Source of the DNA: Nocardiopsis sp. CC223A | Lineage (GTDB): Bacteria > Actinomycetota > Actinomycetes > Streptosporangiales > Streptosporangiaceae | NCBI RefSeq assembly: GCF_030766825.1 | Contig: NZ_JASFDV010000072.1 | Location: 1-35,717 of the forward strand | Length of the DNA stretch: 35,717 nucleotides | Direction: 5' to 3' | Part shown: one piece after another, positions 22,297-30,603 of the stretch | Layout of the letters: each line of letters opens with the position of its first letter | How positions within the stretch are numbered: the stretch's first letter is position 1 | Made by a program: the position numbers and the translations under genes | Notes under the pieces: model-generated | Told to the model about the DNA's origin: nothing | Databases searched by the model: none | Seen by the model: only the letters and a program-made list of their open reading frames with translations

Positions 22297-23094
22297 ATGA
22301 CGACAGACTCCACAGCGTTCGCCGATCCCCGGGCGTTCGAGCGGGCCGCCGGACTCCTGGAGGCGGCCGACCGCATCACGGTCCTCACCGGCGCCGGGGT
22401 CTCCACCGACTCCGGCATCCCCGACTTCCGCGGACCCAACGGCGTGTGGACCACCGACCCCGACGCCCAGGCCCAGTCCGACATCACCATCTACATGGGC
22501 GACGTGAACGTCCGACGCCAGGTCTGGGCCCAGCGCCGCGCCCACCGGGTGTGGGACGCCGAACCCAACGCCGCCCACCGCGCCCTGGCCGACCTGGACC
22601 GCACCGGACGGCTGCGCGCGCTCATCACCCAGAACATCGACGGCCTGCACCAGCGGGGCGGCGTGCCCGACGAACGGGTGGTCCAGGTGCACGGGACGAT
22701 GCTGTGGGTGCGGTGCATGTCCTGCGGGCTGCGCACCCCCACCCCCGAGGTGCTGGCCCGGTTGGACGAGGAGTCCGACCCCCGCTGCACGGCCTGCGGC
22801 GGCATCCAGAAGTCGGACACGATCTCGTTCGGCCAGAACCTGGACCCGGACGTCATCCTGGCGGCGACGCACGCCACCCGCGACTGCGACGTGTTCCTGG
22901 CGGTCGGCACGTCGCTGACGGTCCACCCGGTGGCGGGGCTGTGCGACATGGCGATGATGGCGGGGGCGGGGCTGGTCATCGTCAACGGCGAGGAGACGCC
23001 CTACGACGACTTCGCCTCGGCGGTCGTGCACGACTCCATCGGGAAGGTGCTGCCCGCCCTGGTGGAACGGGTGACGGCGGCCGCCGCCCGCTGA
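22297..23094 (+). CDS. NAD-dependent protein deacylase, sirtuin (CobB/Sir2 type)
   Basis: 265 residues. NAD-dependent removal of acyl groups from lysine in cytoplasmic proteins. Motifs in order: TGAGVSTDSGIPDFRG (31-46), TQNIDGLH (111-118), catalytic His132 in VHGTM, and a zinc site from C140-M-S-C143 and C164-T-A-C167. GTSL (204-207) and VNGEETPYD follow. The start ATG has GAGGTAGG 7 bp upstream. An upstream extension of the same frame runs antisense to the sulfotransferase gene and is not real. The intact zinc site marks it as a protein deacylase rather than a defence-type SIR2 NADase. It converges on the NACHT genes with a hairpin between. Confidence 0.95.
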   Translation: MTTDSTAFADPRAFERAAGLLEAADRITVLTGAGVSTDSGIPDFRGPNGVWTTDPDAQAQSDITIYMGDVNVRRQVWAQRRAHRVWDAEPNAAHRALADLDRTGRLRALITQNIDGLHQRGGVPDERVVQVHGTMLWVRCMSCGLRTPTPEVLARLDEESDPRCTACGGIQKSDTISFGQNLDPDVILAATHATRDCDVFLAVGTSLTVHPVAGLCDMAMMAGAGLVIVNGEETPYDDFASAVVHDSIGKVLPALVERVTAAAAR

Positions 23095-23099
23095 GCGGG

Positions 23100-23126
23100 G
23101 CCGGGGCCGCCCCGGACGGCCCCGGC
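23100..23126. terminator. Bidirectional hairpin terminator (sirtuin / NACHT)
   Basis: GCCGGGGCCG (23100-23109) and CGGCCCCGGC (23117-23126) pair perfectly over 10 bp around a 7-nt loop, between convergent stop codons. Confidence 0.8.
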
Positions 23127-23167
23127 GTCGCCCGCCGGACAGCGGGGCCGGGGCCGGGTACCGCCGG

Positions 23168-26100
23168 TCAGCGCAGGTGGGCGGCCACGCGCGTGCGCCT
23201 GCCGCGCTGCGGGTTCTCCTGGTCGACGATGGTGATGATCCGCTCCACCAGCCCGTCCGGCAGGAGGCCCGCGGGGAACATGGCCAGCACGGGGGCGACG
23301 GCGTCCTTGGCCAGCCGGTTCCCCGAGACCACCGAGTCGACCCCGGACAGGTACTCCCGGACCAGGCGCCGCAGCGGCGAGTACTCCGCGTCGTCCCCGC
23401 CGCCCGGCCAGCGCAGGTCCTCGGCCGCCTGCCGCAGCACCAGCAGCTCCAGCCGGCCCAGCTGGGTCGAGGTGAGCATGCGGCGGTAGGCGTTCAGGCG
23501 GCCCTCCGGGTCGAGGTGGGGTGGGGCCAGGCGCAGTTTCAGCACCTCGTGCGGCTCCAGCCAGGCGCTGTCGCCGTCGGGGTCCAGGAACCAGGCGCCC
23601 AGGTCGCCGTGGACCTCGCCCAGGTAGGGGAGCAGCCCTAGGAGGGCGCGGGCCCCGCTGCCGTTGACGCGCATGGCGGTGGAGCGCAGCATCCGGGAGA
23701 TCGTCCGGTCGTACGCGATCGACATGCCGTAGGGGTCGTAGACGTCGGGGCGCACCTCCACGTCCGTGTGCAGCTCGAACCCGATGCACTCGCCGACGTT
23801 CACCGGGTCGCCCGTCTCCCGGCACAGCACACCGTGGCTGTCCCGCCGGGTCCAGGACTCCAGGTGGCGCAGCCGCACCGTGCCCAGCACGCTGAACCAC
23901 TCCGGGCTGTACAGGGAGCGCCAGATGCCCACCAGGTTGCGCCACTCCACCAGCGCGTCCGCCGGGGCCGGGAACAGTTCCCGCAGGTCGACCGGGTCGT
24001 CGTCCTCGCGGACCAGGACCAGCAGCACGACGAGGTTCGCCGTGTAGTTGGCCTGGCGGACCGTGACCGGCAGGCGCTGGGGCTCGAACTCGGCGTAGGA
24101 GCGGTTGGCCGGCGGGAACGGCGCCTCCCGGAACAGCTCGATGAGCAGGTCGGAGTAGTCACCGCGCAGCCCCGGGTCCGCGGCGAACCGCCGCTCCAGC
24201 AGCTCGTCCAGGAAGTCCGGCACCTTGTCCCGGCCCGTCAGGCAGGCGAACGACAGCAGCGCGTACAGCTCCCCGTCGTCGATCCGCCGGGCCCGGCCGC
24301 GCCGCCGCGAGGTCCGCGAGCGGGACGCGTCCAGCTCCTCCAGCGCCGCGACCACCGCCCGCGCCACCAGGTACTCCCCGAAGGTGGCGTGCAGGAACTC
24401 GAACACGCTCGCGGTCCCGTCCCCCGTCCGCGCCCGCGCCTCGTGCACGAAGAAGAACCGGCCCAGCACCTGGTGGGCCGGGGCAATCCGGCCGTGCATC
24501 CCCGCGTCCTCCGGGGCCAGCGCGGCGTCGGGCAGCAGCACCTCCAGGTCGCGCTCCAGCTCCTCGGCGCTCACGTTCTGTTTGCGCCGCGTGAACATGG
24601 CCAGCGCCGCCACCTCCAGGCGGCGCAGCTCGCCCTCCACGGCCTCGGCCAGATCCTCCCGGCCCAGACCGGAATGGTGCTTGTCCACCTCCCGGCGGGC
24701 GAACATGGCGAGCAGCCGCTCGTACAGCTCCCCGTGGGTGAGGTGCCGGCCGGCGCGGCGCAGCGCCCCGTCCTCGGCGTCGTAGATGAGCAGCATCATC
24801 AGCAGCAGCGGCTGTTCGGCCAGGTCGCGGTAGCGCAGCACCGCCTCGGTGGTCAGCGCCCCGTCCGCGCCCGCGGGCCGGGCGTTGGCCCGGTTCCAGA
24901 TCCCCACCAGGCGGCCGATCCGCGGCTCGTCGAAGGGGTCCAGTTTGATGACGGTGGTGCCCAGCGGGAAGCGGGCGCGGTCGGCGACGACGGTGCGGCT
25001 GGTGATGATGACGACCACGGGCAACCCCATGGCCTCCTGCTGCTGCTGGAACTCCTGGACGCGTTCGAGGTAGTCCGAGCGGTCGACCCCGGTGGCCTGG
25101 AGGAGTTCGTCGAACCCGTCGAGGATGACCACCGGCAGTGCCCCGTCGGCGGAGTCGGCGAGCTCGCGCCAGGAGACACGGGTGTGCAGGGCCGCGGCCA
25201 GGCCCTCCTCGATCTGTATGTGGATGGGCGAGTTGGGGCTGACCGCGCGCAGCTCCACCCGCACGGGCAGGAAGTCCGCGGCCGGCAGCCGGGCGGCCAG
25301 CACCTCCGTGAACTTGGACTTGCCCGCGCCCGGGTGCCCCAGTACCACGGTCGGGTGGTCGGTGGCGTCGGGGTGGGTCAGGTGGGCGGCGATGAACGCG
25401 GCGAGGTCGTCCACCGGCCGGTGCAGGGACCACCAGTCCTCGGAGGAGGGGACCGCGTTGGCGGTGACGGCCGCGACGCGCCCGCGCGGGGGGATGTAGG
25501 CGTCGGCCAGCGAGGGCAGCACCAGTCCGGACGGGACGTCGGAGGCGCGCAGCACGGGCCGTTCCAGCACCGCGCGGTAGGCGGCGAACAGTTCCTCGCG
25601 GCGCCGGTCCACGGGGCGGTCCGAGGCCACGGTCGCCAACAGGCGGCGCAGTTCGCCCAGGCCGTCGTCGACGGCGGCGCGGGTGCGCTGGTGCTCCAGC
25701 CGGTGCGCCCACAGGGCGAACTCGGGCACGTCGGCGGCGAGGGTGCGGTGCAGCTCCTCGTAACGCTCGGCCGACCGGCGGCCCAGCTCCTCGCCCACGG
25801 CCACCAGCAGGGGGTGAGCGGGGGAGTCGAGGCCGTGCCCGCGGGCGGCGGACACCCGCGGCACCGTGTTCTGGAAGGCCTCGGCCAGACCGGAGAAGTA
25901 CTCCTGCCGGGCTGGCGCCTCCACCCGGGACGACCGTGCGGGCGCCGAGGGGGCCTCGGGCGGGGCGGCGGCCCCCTGCGGGGCGGCTTCGAGCTCCTGC
26001 CGGGCGGCGTCGAGGTTCCAGCGGTGGGGGAGCGCGACCCGGTCGACCCGGCCGGGGGACAGCAGGGGCTCGAACAGGGCGGCCCGGTCCTCCTCCGTGA

Positions 26101-26425
26101 GGCCCAGCTCGTCCAGGGTCAGCGGGGCGTCGGCGGCCCCCCAGACCTCGTCCAGGGCCTCCAGGAAGGCGACCGCAGCGAGGATGCGCTCCGCGGCGAG
26201 GATGCGTTCGGTCCGGGTCAGGCGGCTCTCACCGCTGAGGTGCTCCCGGATGCCCTCCACCGCCTCACGGCCCTTGCTCACCAGCAGGCCGCGCAGGCCG
26301 AACAGGTCGGGCACGCCGAGGAGGCCGAGGCCGCCGTCGGCGAGCCGCTCGGCGAGGTCCCAGGCGTCGGAGTCCTTCTTGCCGAGGATCTTGAGGGCGT
26401 CCGAATAGGAGAGCTTCTTGGCCAC
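23168..26425 (-). CDS. NACHT-domain STAND NTPase, second copy of tandem pair (NACHT-B)
   Basis: 1085 residues from GTG 26425, with GGAAAGG about 10 bp upstream. The N-terminal helical region starts AKKLSYSDALKILGKKDSD, resembling the NACHT N-terminal helical (NNH) domains of actinobacterial STAND proteins. NACHT: Walker A GHPGAGKSK at about residues 363-371, Walker B VVILDGFDE at about 432-440, then sensor-like VVVIITSRTVVADRARFP. A PLLLMMLLIYDAEDG helix and the FEFLHATFGEYLVAR winged-helix motif follow. The C-terminal 400 residues (LPVTVRQANYTANL... to the end) show no known domain and are probably the sensor. No separate effector domain such as a nuclease or TIR is seen. Related bacterial NACHT proteins protect against phages; that is the likely role but is inferred. 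It is 78 bp behind its paralogue and follows the identical 89-bp element. Confidence 0.88.
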   Translation of the reverse strand: MAKKLSYSDALKILGKKDSDAWDLAERLADGGLGLLGVPDLFGLRGLLVSKGREAVEGIREHLSGESRLTRTERILAAERILAAVAFLEALDEVWGAADAPLTLDELGLTEEDRAALFEPLLSPGRVDRVALPHRWNLDAARQELEAAPQGAAAPPEAPSAPARSSRVEAPARQEYFSGLAEAFQNTVPRVSAARGHGLDSPAHPLLVAVGEELGRRSAERYEELHRTLAADVPEFALWAHRLEHQRTRAAVDDGLGELRRLLATVASDRPVDRRREELFAAYRAVLERPVLRASDVPSGLVLPSLADAYIPPRGRVAAVTANAVPSSEDWWSLHRPVDDLAAFIAAHLTHPDATDHPTVVLGHPGAGKSKFTEVLAARLPAADFLPVRVELRAVSPNSPIHIQIEEGLAAALHTRVSWRELADSADGALPVVILDGFDELLQATGVDRSDYLERVQEFQQQQEAMGLPVVVIITSRTVVADRARFPLGTTVIKLDPFDEPRIGRLVGIWNRANARPAGADGALTTEAVLRYRDLAEQPLLLMMLLIYDAEDGALRRAGRHLTHGELYERLLAMFARREVDKHHSGLGREDLAEAVEGELRRLEVAALAMFTRRKQNVSAEELERDLEVLLPDAALAPEDAGMHGRIAPAHQVLGRFFFVHEARARTGDGTASVFEFLHATFGEYLVARAVVAALEELDASRSRTSRRRGRARRIDDGELYALLSFACLTGRDKVPDFLDELLERRFAADPGLRGDYSDLLIELFREAPFPPANRSYAEFEPQRLPVTVRQANYTANLVVLLVLVREDDDPVDLRELFPAPADALVEWRNLVGIWRSLYSPEWFSVLGTVRLRHLESWTRRDSHGVLCRETGDPVNVGECIGFELHTDVEVRPDVYDPYGMSIAYDRTISRMLRSTAMRVNGSGARALLGLLPYLGEVHGDLGAWFLDPDGDSAWLEPHEVLKLRLAPPHLDPEGRLNAYRRMLTSTQLGRLELLVLRQAAEDLRWPGGGDDAEYSPLRRLVREYLSGVDSVVSGNRLAKDAVAPVLAMFPAGLLPDGLVERIITIVDQENPQRGRRTRVAAHLR

Positions 26426-26505
26426 GTTCGGGGGACCTTTCCGTCGTCGGGGGCGGAACACGGGTCGGACCCGGCACCGGGGGTCGGTGCCGAGTCCGCA
26501 GGTCA
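26417..26505 (-). repeat. 89-bp perfect direct repeat with hairpin, copy B
   Basis: Identical base for base to 29704-29792, at an offset of 3287 bp. Read leftward it starts exactly on the TGA stop of the upstream NACHT gene (TGACCTGCGG) and ends within the third codon of the downstream one. It contains a hairpin at 26467-26497 with 13-bp arms (one T-G wobble, loop of 5) and the ribosome binding site GGAAAGG. Past its end the coding sequences are only about 80% identical, so the non-coding element is better conserved than the genes. Confidence 0.95.
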
Positions 26506-29500
26506 GCGCTCCCCGCTGCCGGGAGGGCTGATGACGATCTGCCTGCGGCCATGGTGTTCCTGCTCCCAGGCCATCGTGTGGGGGGTCTCCACCGACGCGA
26601 GGACGCGTTCCAGCGTCTCGTCCGGGAGGAAGCCTTCAGGGAACGACTCCAGCACGGCTCGGACCGTCTCCCGTGCTGGCGCGGACCCGCGGGCCGGGGA
26701 TACGACACCGTTCAGGTAGCCCACCACCGTGTGACGGAGCCGGTCCATGTCCATGTCACCCCTGTCGCCGGGCCACCGGGCGTCTTCGGCGGCCTGGCGC
26801 AGCACCAGCAGTTCCAGCGGGCCGAGTGACTGCCTGATGAGCAGCCTGCGGTAGCCGGCCATGCGGGCGCTCGGGTCCAAGCCCGGCGGCTCCAGGCGCA
26901 ACCGCAGGATTTCATGCATTTCGAGCCAGGCCGTCGGCTCTCCCGTGTCCACGAACCAGCCCCCCAGATCCCGTGAGATCCGGTGCAGGTAGGGGAGGGT
27001 ACCCAGGACCGTACGTGCGTTGGTGCCGTTGACGCGCATGGAGATGGAGCGCAGCATCCGAGATGTGGTCGAGGCGAACGGAACGGTCACCTGGTAGGGG
27101 TCGAGTACGTCCGGGATCACGTCCACGTCCGTGTAGAGCTCGAAGCCGACGCACTCGCCCACATTCACCGGTTCACCCGGGTCACGGACGATGACCGTGT
27201 TCCACCGGTCCCCGTCCCAGCCGTTCAGGTGCTTCACCCGTACCGAGTGGAGGAAGGCGAACCATTCCGAGCTCTGCAACGTGCGCCACAGGTTCGCCGC
27301 GTTGCGCCATTCCGCCAGCGGGTTGCGCACCTCGGGGAACAGTTCGCGCAGGTCGGTCGGCTCCTCGCGCACCAGGGTCAGCAGGACGATGAGGTTCGCC
27401 GTGTAGTTCGCCTGGCGGACGGTGACCGGTAGGCGCGCGGGGGCGTAGTCGCCGTGGGACCGGTCGGCCGGCGGGAACGGGGCCTCCTGGAACAGGTCGA
27501 CGAGCAGTCGAGCGCAGTCCGATCGTGCTTGCGTGTCCGGGGGGAACCTCTTCTCCAGCTCCTCGGTGAGGAAGTCCGTGATCTTCTCCCGGCCGGGCAG
27601 GCAGGCGAACGACAGCAGAGCGTACAGTTCCCCGTCGTCGGCTCCCTGCGCGAACCCGCGTCGGCGCCGGGCGAGCGACCGGGCCTCGGCGAGGTAGTCC
27701 AGCGCAGCGACCACGGCGCGGGCCACCAGGTACTCCCCGAAGGTGGCGTGCAGGAACTCGAACACGCTCACCCCTCCGTCACCGGTCCGTGCCCGCGCCT
27801 CGTGCACGAAGAAGAACCTGCCCAGCACCTGGTGGGCCGGGTCGATCCGGCCGTGCAGACCGGGGTCGGCCGTGTACCGGACGCCTTCCGGCATCAGTAC
27901 TCCCAGGTCCCGGTTCAGTTCCTCGGCGGTCACGTGCTGCCTGCGCCGGGCGAACATGGCCAGCGCCGTCACCTCCAGGCGGCGCAGCTCCCTCTCGACC
28001 GCCCGCTCGAAACCCTCACGGTCGAGCGCGGACCCGTTCTTTCTCACCTCGCGTTCGGCGAACGCGGTGAGCAGCCGTTCGTACAGCTCCCCGTGGGTGA
28101 GGTGCCCGCCGGTGCGGCGCAGCGCCCCGTCCTCGGCGTCGTAGATGAGCAGCATCATCAGCAGCAGCGGTTGTTCCGCCAGCTCCCGGTAGGGGGCGAC
28201 GTCTTCGGGCAGGACCGGGGAGGCGGTGCCGCCGAGTGGGGGACCGGCGCTGTTCCAGACGCCGAGCAGGCGCTCGATACGGGCGTCGTCGAAGGGTTCG
28301 AGCTTGACCATGGTCGTTCCGATGGGGAACCGTGCGCGGTCGGCGACGACGGTCCGGGTCGTGACGATGACGGCCACGGGCTTTCCCAGGGTTTCCTGGC
28401 GTAGCTGGAATTCGTGGACGCGCTCCAGGTAGTCGGAGCGGTCCACCCCTGTGGCCTGGAGGAGTTCGTCGAAGCCGTCCAGGATGATCACGGGAACCGT
28501 GCCGTCCGCCGAGTCCGCCAGATCCCGCCAGGAAACTCGGATATTGAGGGTCTGGGCCAGGCCCTCCTCGATCTGCGCGTGGATCGGGGCATTGGACGGG
28601 ACGGAACGCAGCTCCACACGGATCGGCAGGAAGTCCGAGGGGGAGAGCCGGGCGGCGAGGACTTCCGTGAATTTCGACTTGCCCGCTCCCGGGTGCCCCA
28701 GGAGGACGGTCGGGAGCGACGTGGCACGCGGATGAACGAGGTGGGCGGCCATGAATTCCTCGACCCGGTCCGTGACGGGGATGTCCTGCCACCATGACTC
28801 GGCCGCGGGGGCGGAGACATTGGTGGCGTGTGAGACCCGCGCGAGCGGTGACAGGTAAGCCTTCTCCAGCGAAGGGACGACCAGGCCCCCGAACGCGGTG
28901 TCGGAGGGCAGGACCGGCTGCCGCAGGACCGACCGGTACATCGTGGAGAGTTCCGCGCACCGACGCGCCACGGGACGGTCGGAGGCGATCTTCTCCAGAA
29001 GGCGGCCCAGCCTGCTCAGCCCGGTGTCCACGCGGTTCCGGGTCCGGGAGTGCTCCTCTTCCTGCAACCAGAGCCCGAACTCGGGGACTTCCGTGGCGAG
29101 GACCCTTCTGTTCTCCAGGTACCTCAGTCCCGGTGCTGTGCGCAGCAGCGCATTCAGCGCGGCCAGCCGGGGGTGGTGCGTGTCGGTGATGCCGTGTTCC
29201 TCGGACACGGCCAACCCGGTGACCATGGACAGGAAGGCGAGGCGCAGCGGTTTGAACCGCGCGGGCTGGAGCCGCCGAGGCCCGGGAGCGGTGCCCTCCG
29301 CCTGCCAGGGGCCTGGACCGGAGAGCAGCCCGGCGGGGGAGGTGTCCAGGGCTGCACGCCCCAGGGCGAGCTGTTCTTCCGCGGTGATCTCCAGATCCTG
29401 GAAAGGGAACGGCATCTCTGCCTCGCGCCACGCCTCCTCCACCGACTCGAAGAAGGAGACGACGGTCAGGATCCGCTCGGCCGCTAGGATCTTCTCCGTC

Positions 29501-29712
29501 CGGGACACCCTGCTCTCGCCCCTGAGCTTGCCCCGCATCCCCTCCAGAGCCTTGCGGCCCCTGCCCACCACCATGCCCCTGATGCCGAAGAGGTCCGGCA
29601 CCCCCAGCGCTCCCAAGCCCCCGTCGGCCAGCTTCTCGGCCATGTCCAGGACCTCGGAGTCGTTCTTTCCCAGGATCTTCAGAGCATCCGCGTAGGACAG
29701 CTGCTTGGCCAC
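26503..29712 (-). CDS. NACHT-domain STAND NTPase, first copy of tandem pair (NACHT-A)
   Basis: 1069 residues from GTG 29712 with GGAAAGG upstream; a TTG start at 29793 would add 27 residues encoded by the repeat and is less likely. It has the same plan as NACHT-B: AKQLSYADALKILGKNDSE helical N-terminus, Walker A GHPGAGKSK at about 339-347, Walker B VIILDGFDE at about 408-416, and FEFLHATFGEYLVAR winged helix. A 400-residue C-terminal region without a recognised fold follows. Residues 110-300 and much of the C-terminus differ strongly between copies, while the NTPase core is nearly identical. Codon use is less G/C-biased than in NACHT-B, suggesting more recent acquisition or different history. 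It lies 123 bp behind ung on the same strand and may share or precede its transcript. An antiphage sensor role is inferred from the family. Confidence 0.88.
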   Translation of the reverse strand: MAKQLSYADALKILGKNDSEVLDMAEKLADGGLGALGVPDLFGIRGMVVGRGRKALEGMRGKLRGESRVSRTEKILAAERILTVVSFFESVEEAWREAEMPFPFQDLEITAEEQLALGRAALDTSPAGLLSGPGPWQAEGTAPGPRRLQPARFKPLRLAFLSMVTGLAVSEEHGITDTHHPRLAALNALLRTAPGLRYLENRRVLATEVPEFGLWLQEEEHSRTRNRVDTGLSRLGRLLEKIASDRPVARRCAELSTMYRSVLRQPVLPSDTAFGGLVVPSLEKAYLSPLARVSHATNVSAPAAESWWQDIPVTDRVEEFMAAHLVHPRATSLPTVLLGHPGAGKSKFTEVLAARLSPSDFLPIRVELRSVPSNAPIHAQIEEGLAQTLNIRVSWRDLADSADGTVPVIILDGFDELLQATGVDRSDYLERVHEFQLRQETLGKPVAVIVTTRTVVADRARFPIGTTMVKLEPFDDARIERLLGVWNSAGPPLGGTASPVLPEDVAPYRELAEQPLLLMMLLIYDAEDGALRRTGGHLTHGELYERLLTAFAEREVRKNGSALDREGFERAVERELRRLEVTALAMFARRRQHVTAEELNRDLGVLMPEGVRYTADPGLHGRIDPAHQVLGRFFFVHEARARTGDGGVSVFEFLHATFGEYLVARAVVAALDYLAEARSLARRRRGFAQGADDGELYALLSFACLPGREKITDFLTEELEKRFPPDTQARSDCARLLVDLFQEAPFPPADRSHGDYAPARLPVTVRQANYTANLIVLLTLVREEPTDLRELFPEVRNPLAEWRNAANLWRTLQSSEWFAFLHSVRVKHLNGWDGDRWNTVIVRDPGEPVNVGECVGFELYTDVDVIPDVLDPYQVTVPFASTTSRMLRSISMRVNGTNARTVLGTLPYLHRISRDLGGWFVDTGEPTAWLEMHEILRLRLEPPGLDPSARMAGYRRLLIRQSLGPLELLVLRQAAEDARWPGDRGDMDMDRLRHTVVGYLNGVVSPARGSAPARETVRAVLESFPEGFLPDETLERVLASVETPHTMAWEQEHHGRRQIVISPPGSGER

Positions 29713-29792
29713 GTTCGGGGGACCTTTCCGTCGTCGGGGGCGGAACACGGGTCGGACCCGGCACCGGGGGTCGGTGCCGAGTCCGCAGGTCA
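29704..29792 (-). repeat. 89-bp perfect direct repeat with hairpin, copy A (leader of NACHT-A)
   Basis: The same 89 bp as 26417-26505. Here it forms most of the leader of the first NACHT gene. The hairpin is at 29754-29784 (CGGCACCG/CGGTGCCG core, extended by GGAC/GTCC). The upstream edge reads TTGACC, which could serve as a -35 in this copy only (CTGACC in the other). No U-tract follows the hairpin, so an attenuator or protein-binding RNA element is as likely as a terminator. Confidence 0.95.
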
Positions 29793-29835
29793 ACAGGGGT
29801 ATGGGTGCTGGGGGACGTATGTTCGGGGGTGAGCG

Positions 29836-30510
29836 CTAGGCCAGGCTCCAGTCCACCGGCTCCGCGCCCTGCTCCTTCAACATCTCGTTCGTCCGGCTGA
29901 ACGGCTTGGAGCCGAAGAACCCGTTCCGCGCCGACATCGGGCTCGGGTGCGCCGACTCCACGCACGGAACGCCCGGCATCAGCGGCCGCAGGTCGCGCGC
30001 CTGGCGCCCCCACAGGATCGCCACCAGCGGCCCGCCCCGCTCCGCCAGCGCGCGGATGGCCTGGTCGGTGATGGCCTCCCAGCCCTTGCCCTTGTGGGAG
30101 GCGGGCGAACCGGGCTGCACCGTCAGGACCCGGTTGAGCAGCAGCACGCCCTGCTTCGTCCACGGGGTGAGGTCGCCCGTGTTCGGGATCGGCAGCCCCA
30201 GGTCCTCCTGCATCTCCTTGTAGATGTTCTTCAGGCTCGCGGGCGGCCGCACACCGGGGGCGACGGAGAAGCTCAGCCCCACCGGGTTGCCGGGCGTGGG
30301 GTAGGGGTCCTGGCCCACGATGAGCACGCGCACGTCGTCGAACGGCTGCTGGAACGCGCGCAGGACGTGTTCGCCGGCCGGCAGGTAGGTGCGCCCCTCG
30401 GCGACCTCCTGGCGGAGGAAATCACCCATCGCGGTGATCTGCGGTGCGACCGGTTCCAGGGCCTTCGCCCACCCGGCTTCCATGATTTCGTTGAGGTCCT
30501 TGGTGCCCAT
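29836..30510 (-). CDS. ung: Uracil-DNA glycosylase, family 1
   Basis: 224 residues; removes uracil from DNA, the first step of base-excision repair. The water-activating motif GQDPY is at residues 66-70 (Asp68), LLLN at 123-126, and the DNA-intercalation loop HPSPMSA at 188-194. PTPGNPVGLSFSV after GQDPY has Pro where E. coli has His; I recall the same in mycobacterial Ung, so this is not a defect. ATG 30510 is preferred; TAATGT lies 7 bp before it, giving a probable leaderless mRNA. An upstream in-frame ATG (30540) lacks signals. The tandem NACHT genes follow on the same strand. Probably a core chromosomal gene flanking the accessory block. Confidence 0.97.
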   Translation of the reverse strand: MGTKDLNEIMEAGWAKALEPVAPQITAMGDFLRQEVAEGRTYLPAGEHVLRAFQQPFDDVRVLIVGQDPYPTPGNPVGLSFSVAPGVRPPASLKNIYKEMQEDLGLPIPNTGDLTPWTKQGVLLLNRVLTVQPGSPASHKGKGWEAITDQAIRALAERGGPLVAILWGRQARDLRPLMPGVPCVESAHPSPMSARNGFFGSKPFSRTNEMLKEQGAEPVDWSLA

Positions 30511-30603
30511 GGCCAGAACATTAGCGTTCGGCGGCGACATCCACGGCCGTTCAGGGCGATCGACCCCCGAACGGACACCCCGAGCGGGCGCCCGGGCGGA
30601 CGA

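Noticed and set aside
23768..26719. A 983-codon open frame on the plus strand opposite NACHT-B
   Set aside because: It is a shadow of the high-GC coding strand: no start signal, no recognisable domain, and composition rich in Arg, Gly, Gln and His as expected of antisense frames. The minus-strand protein has full NACHT motifs.
22297..29712. A SIR2-NACHT defence operon
   Set aside because: The sirtuin is convergent to the NACHT genes with a hairpin between, and it has the zinc cysteines of a CobB deacylase, unlike SIR2 NADase effectors.
29830..30510. Mutant or inactive Ung because GQDPY is followed by Pro, not His
   Set aside because: The catalytic Asp and HPSP loop are intact, and I recall the same Pro in mycobacterial Ung.
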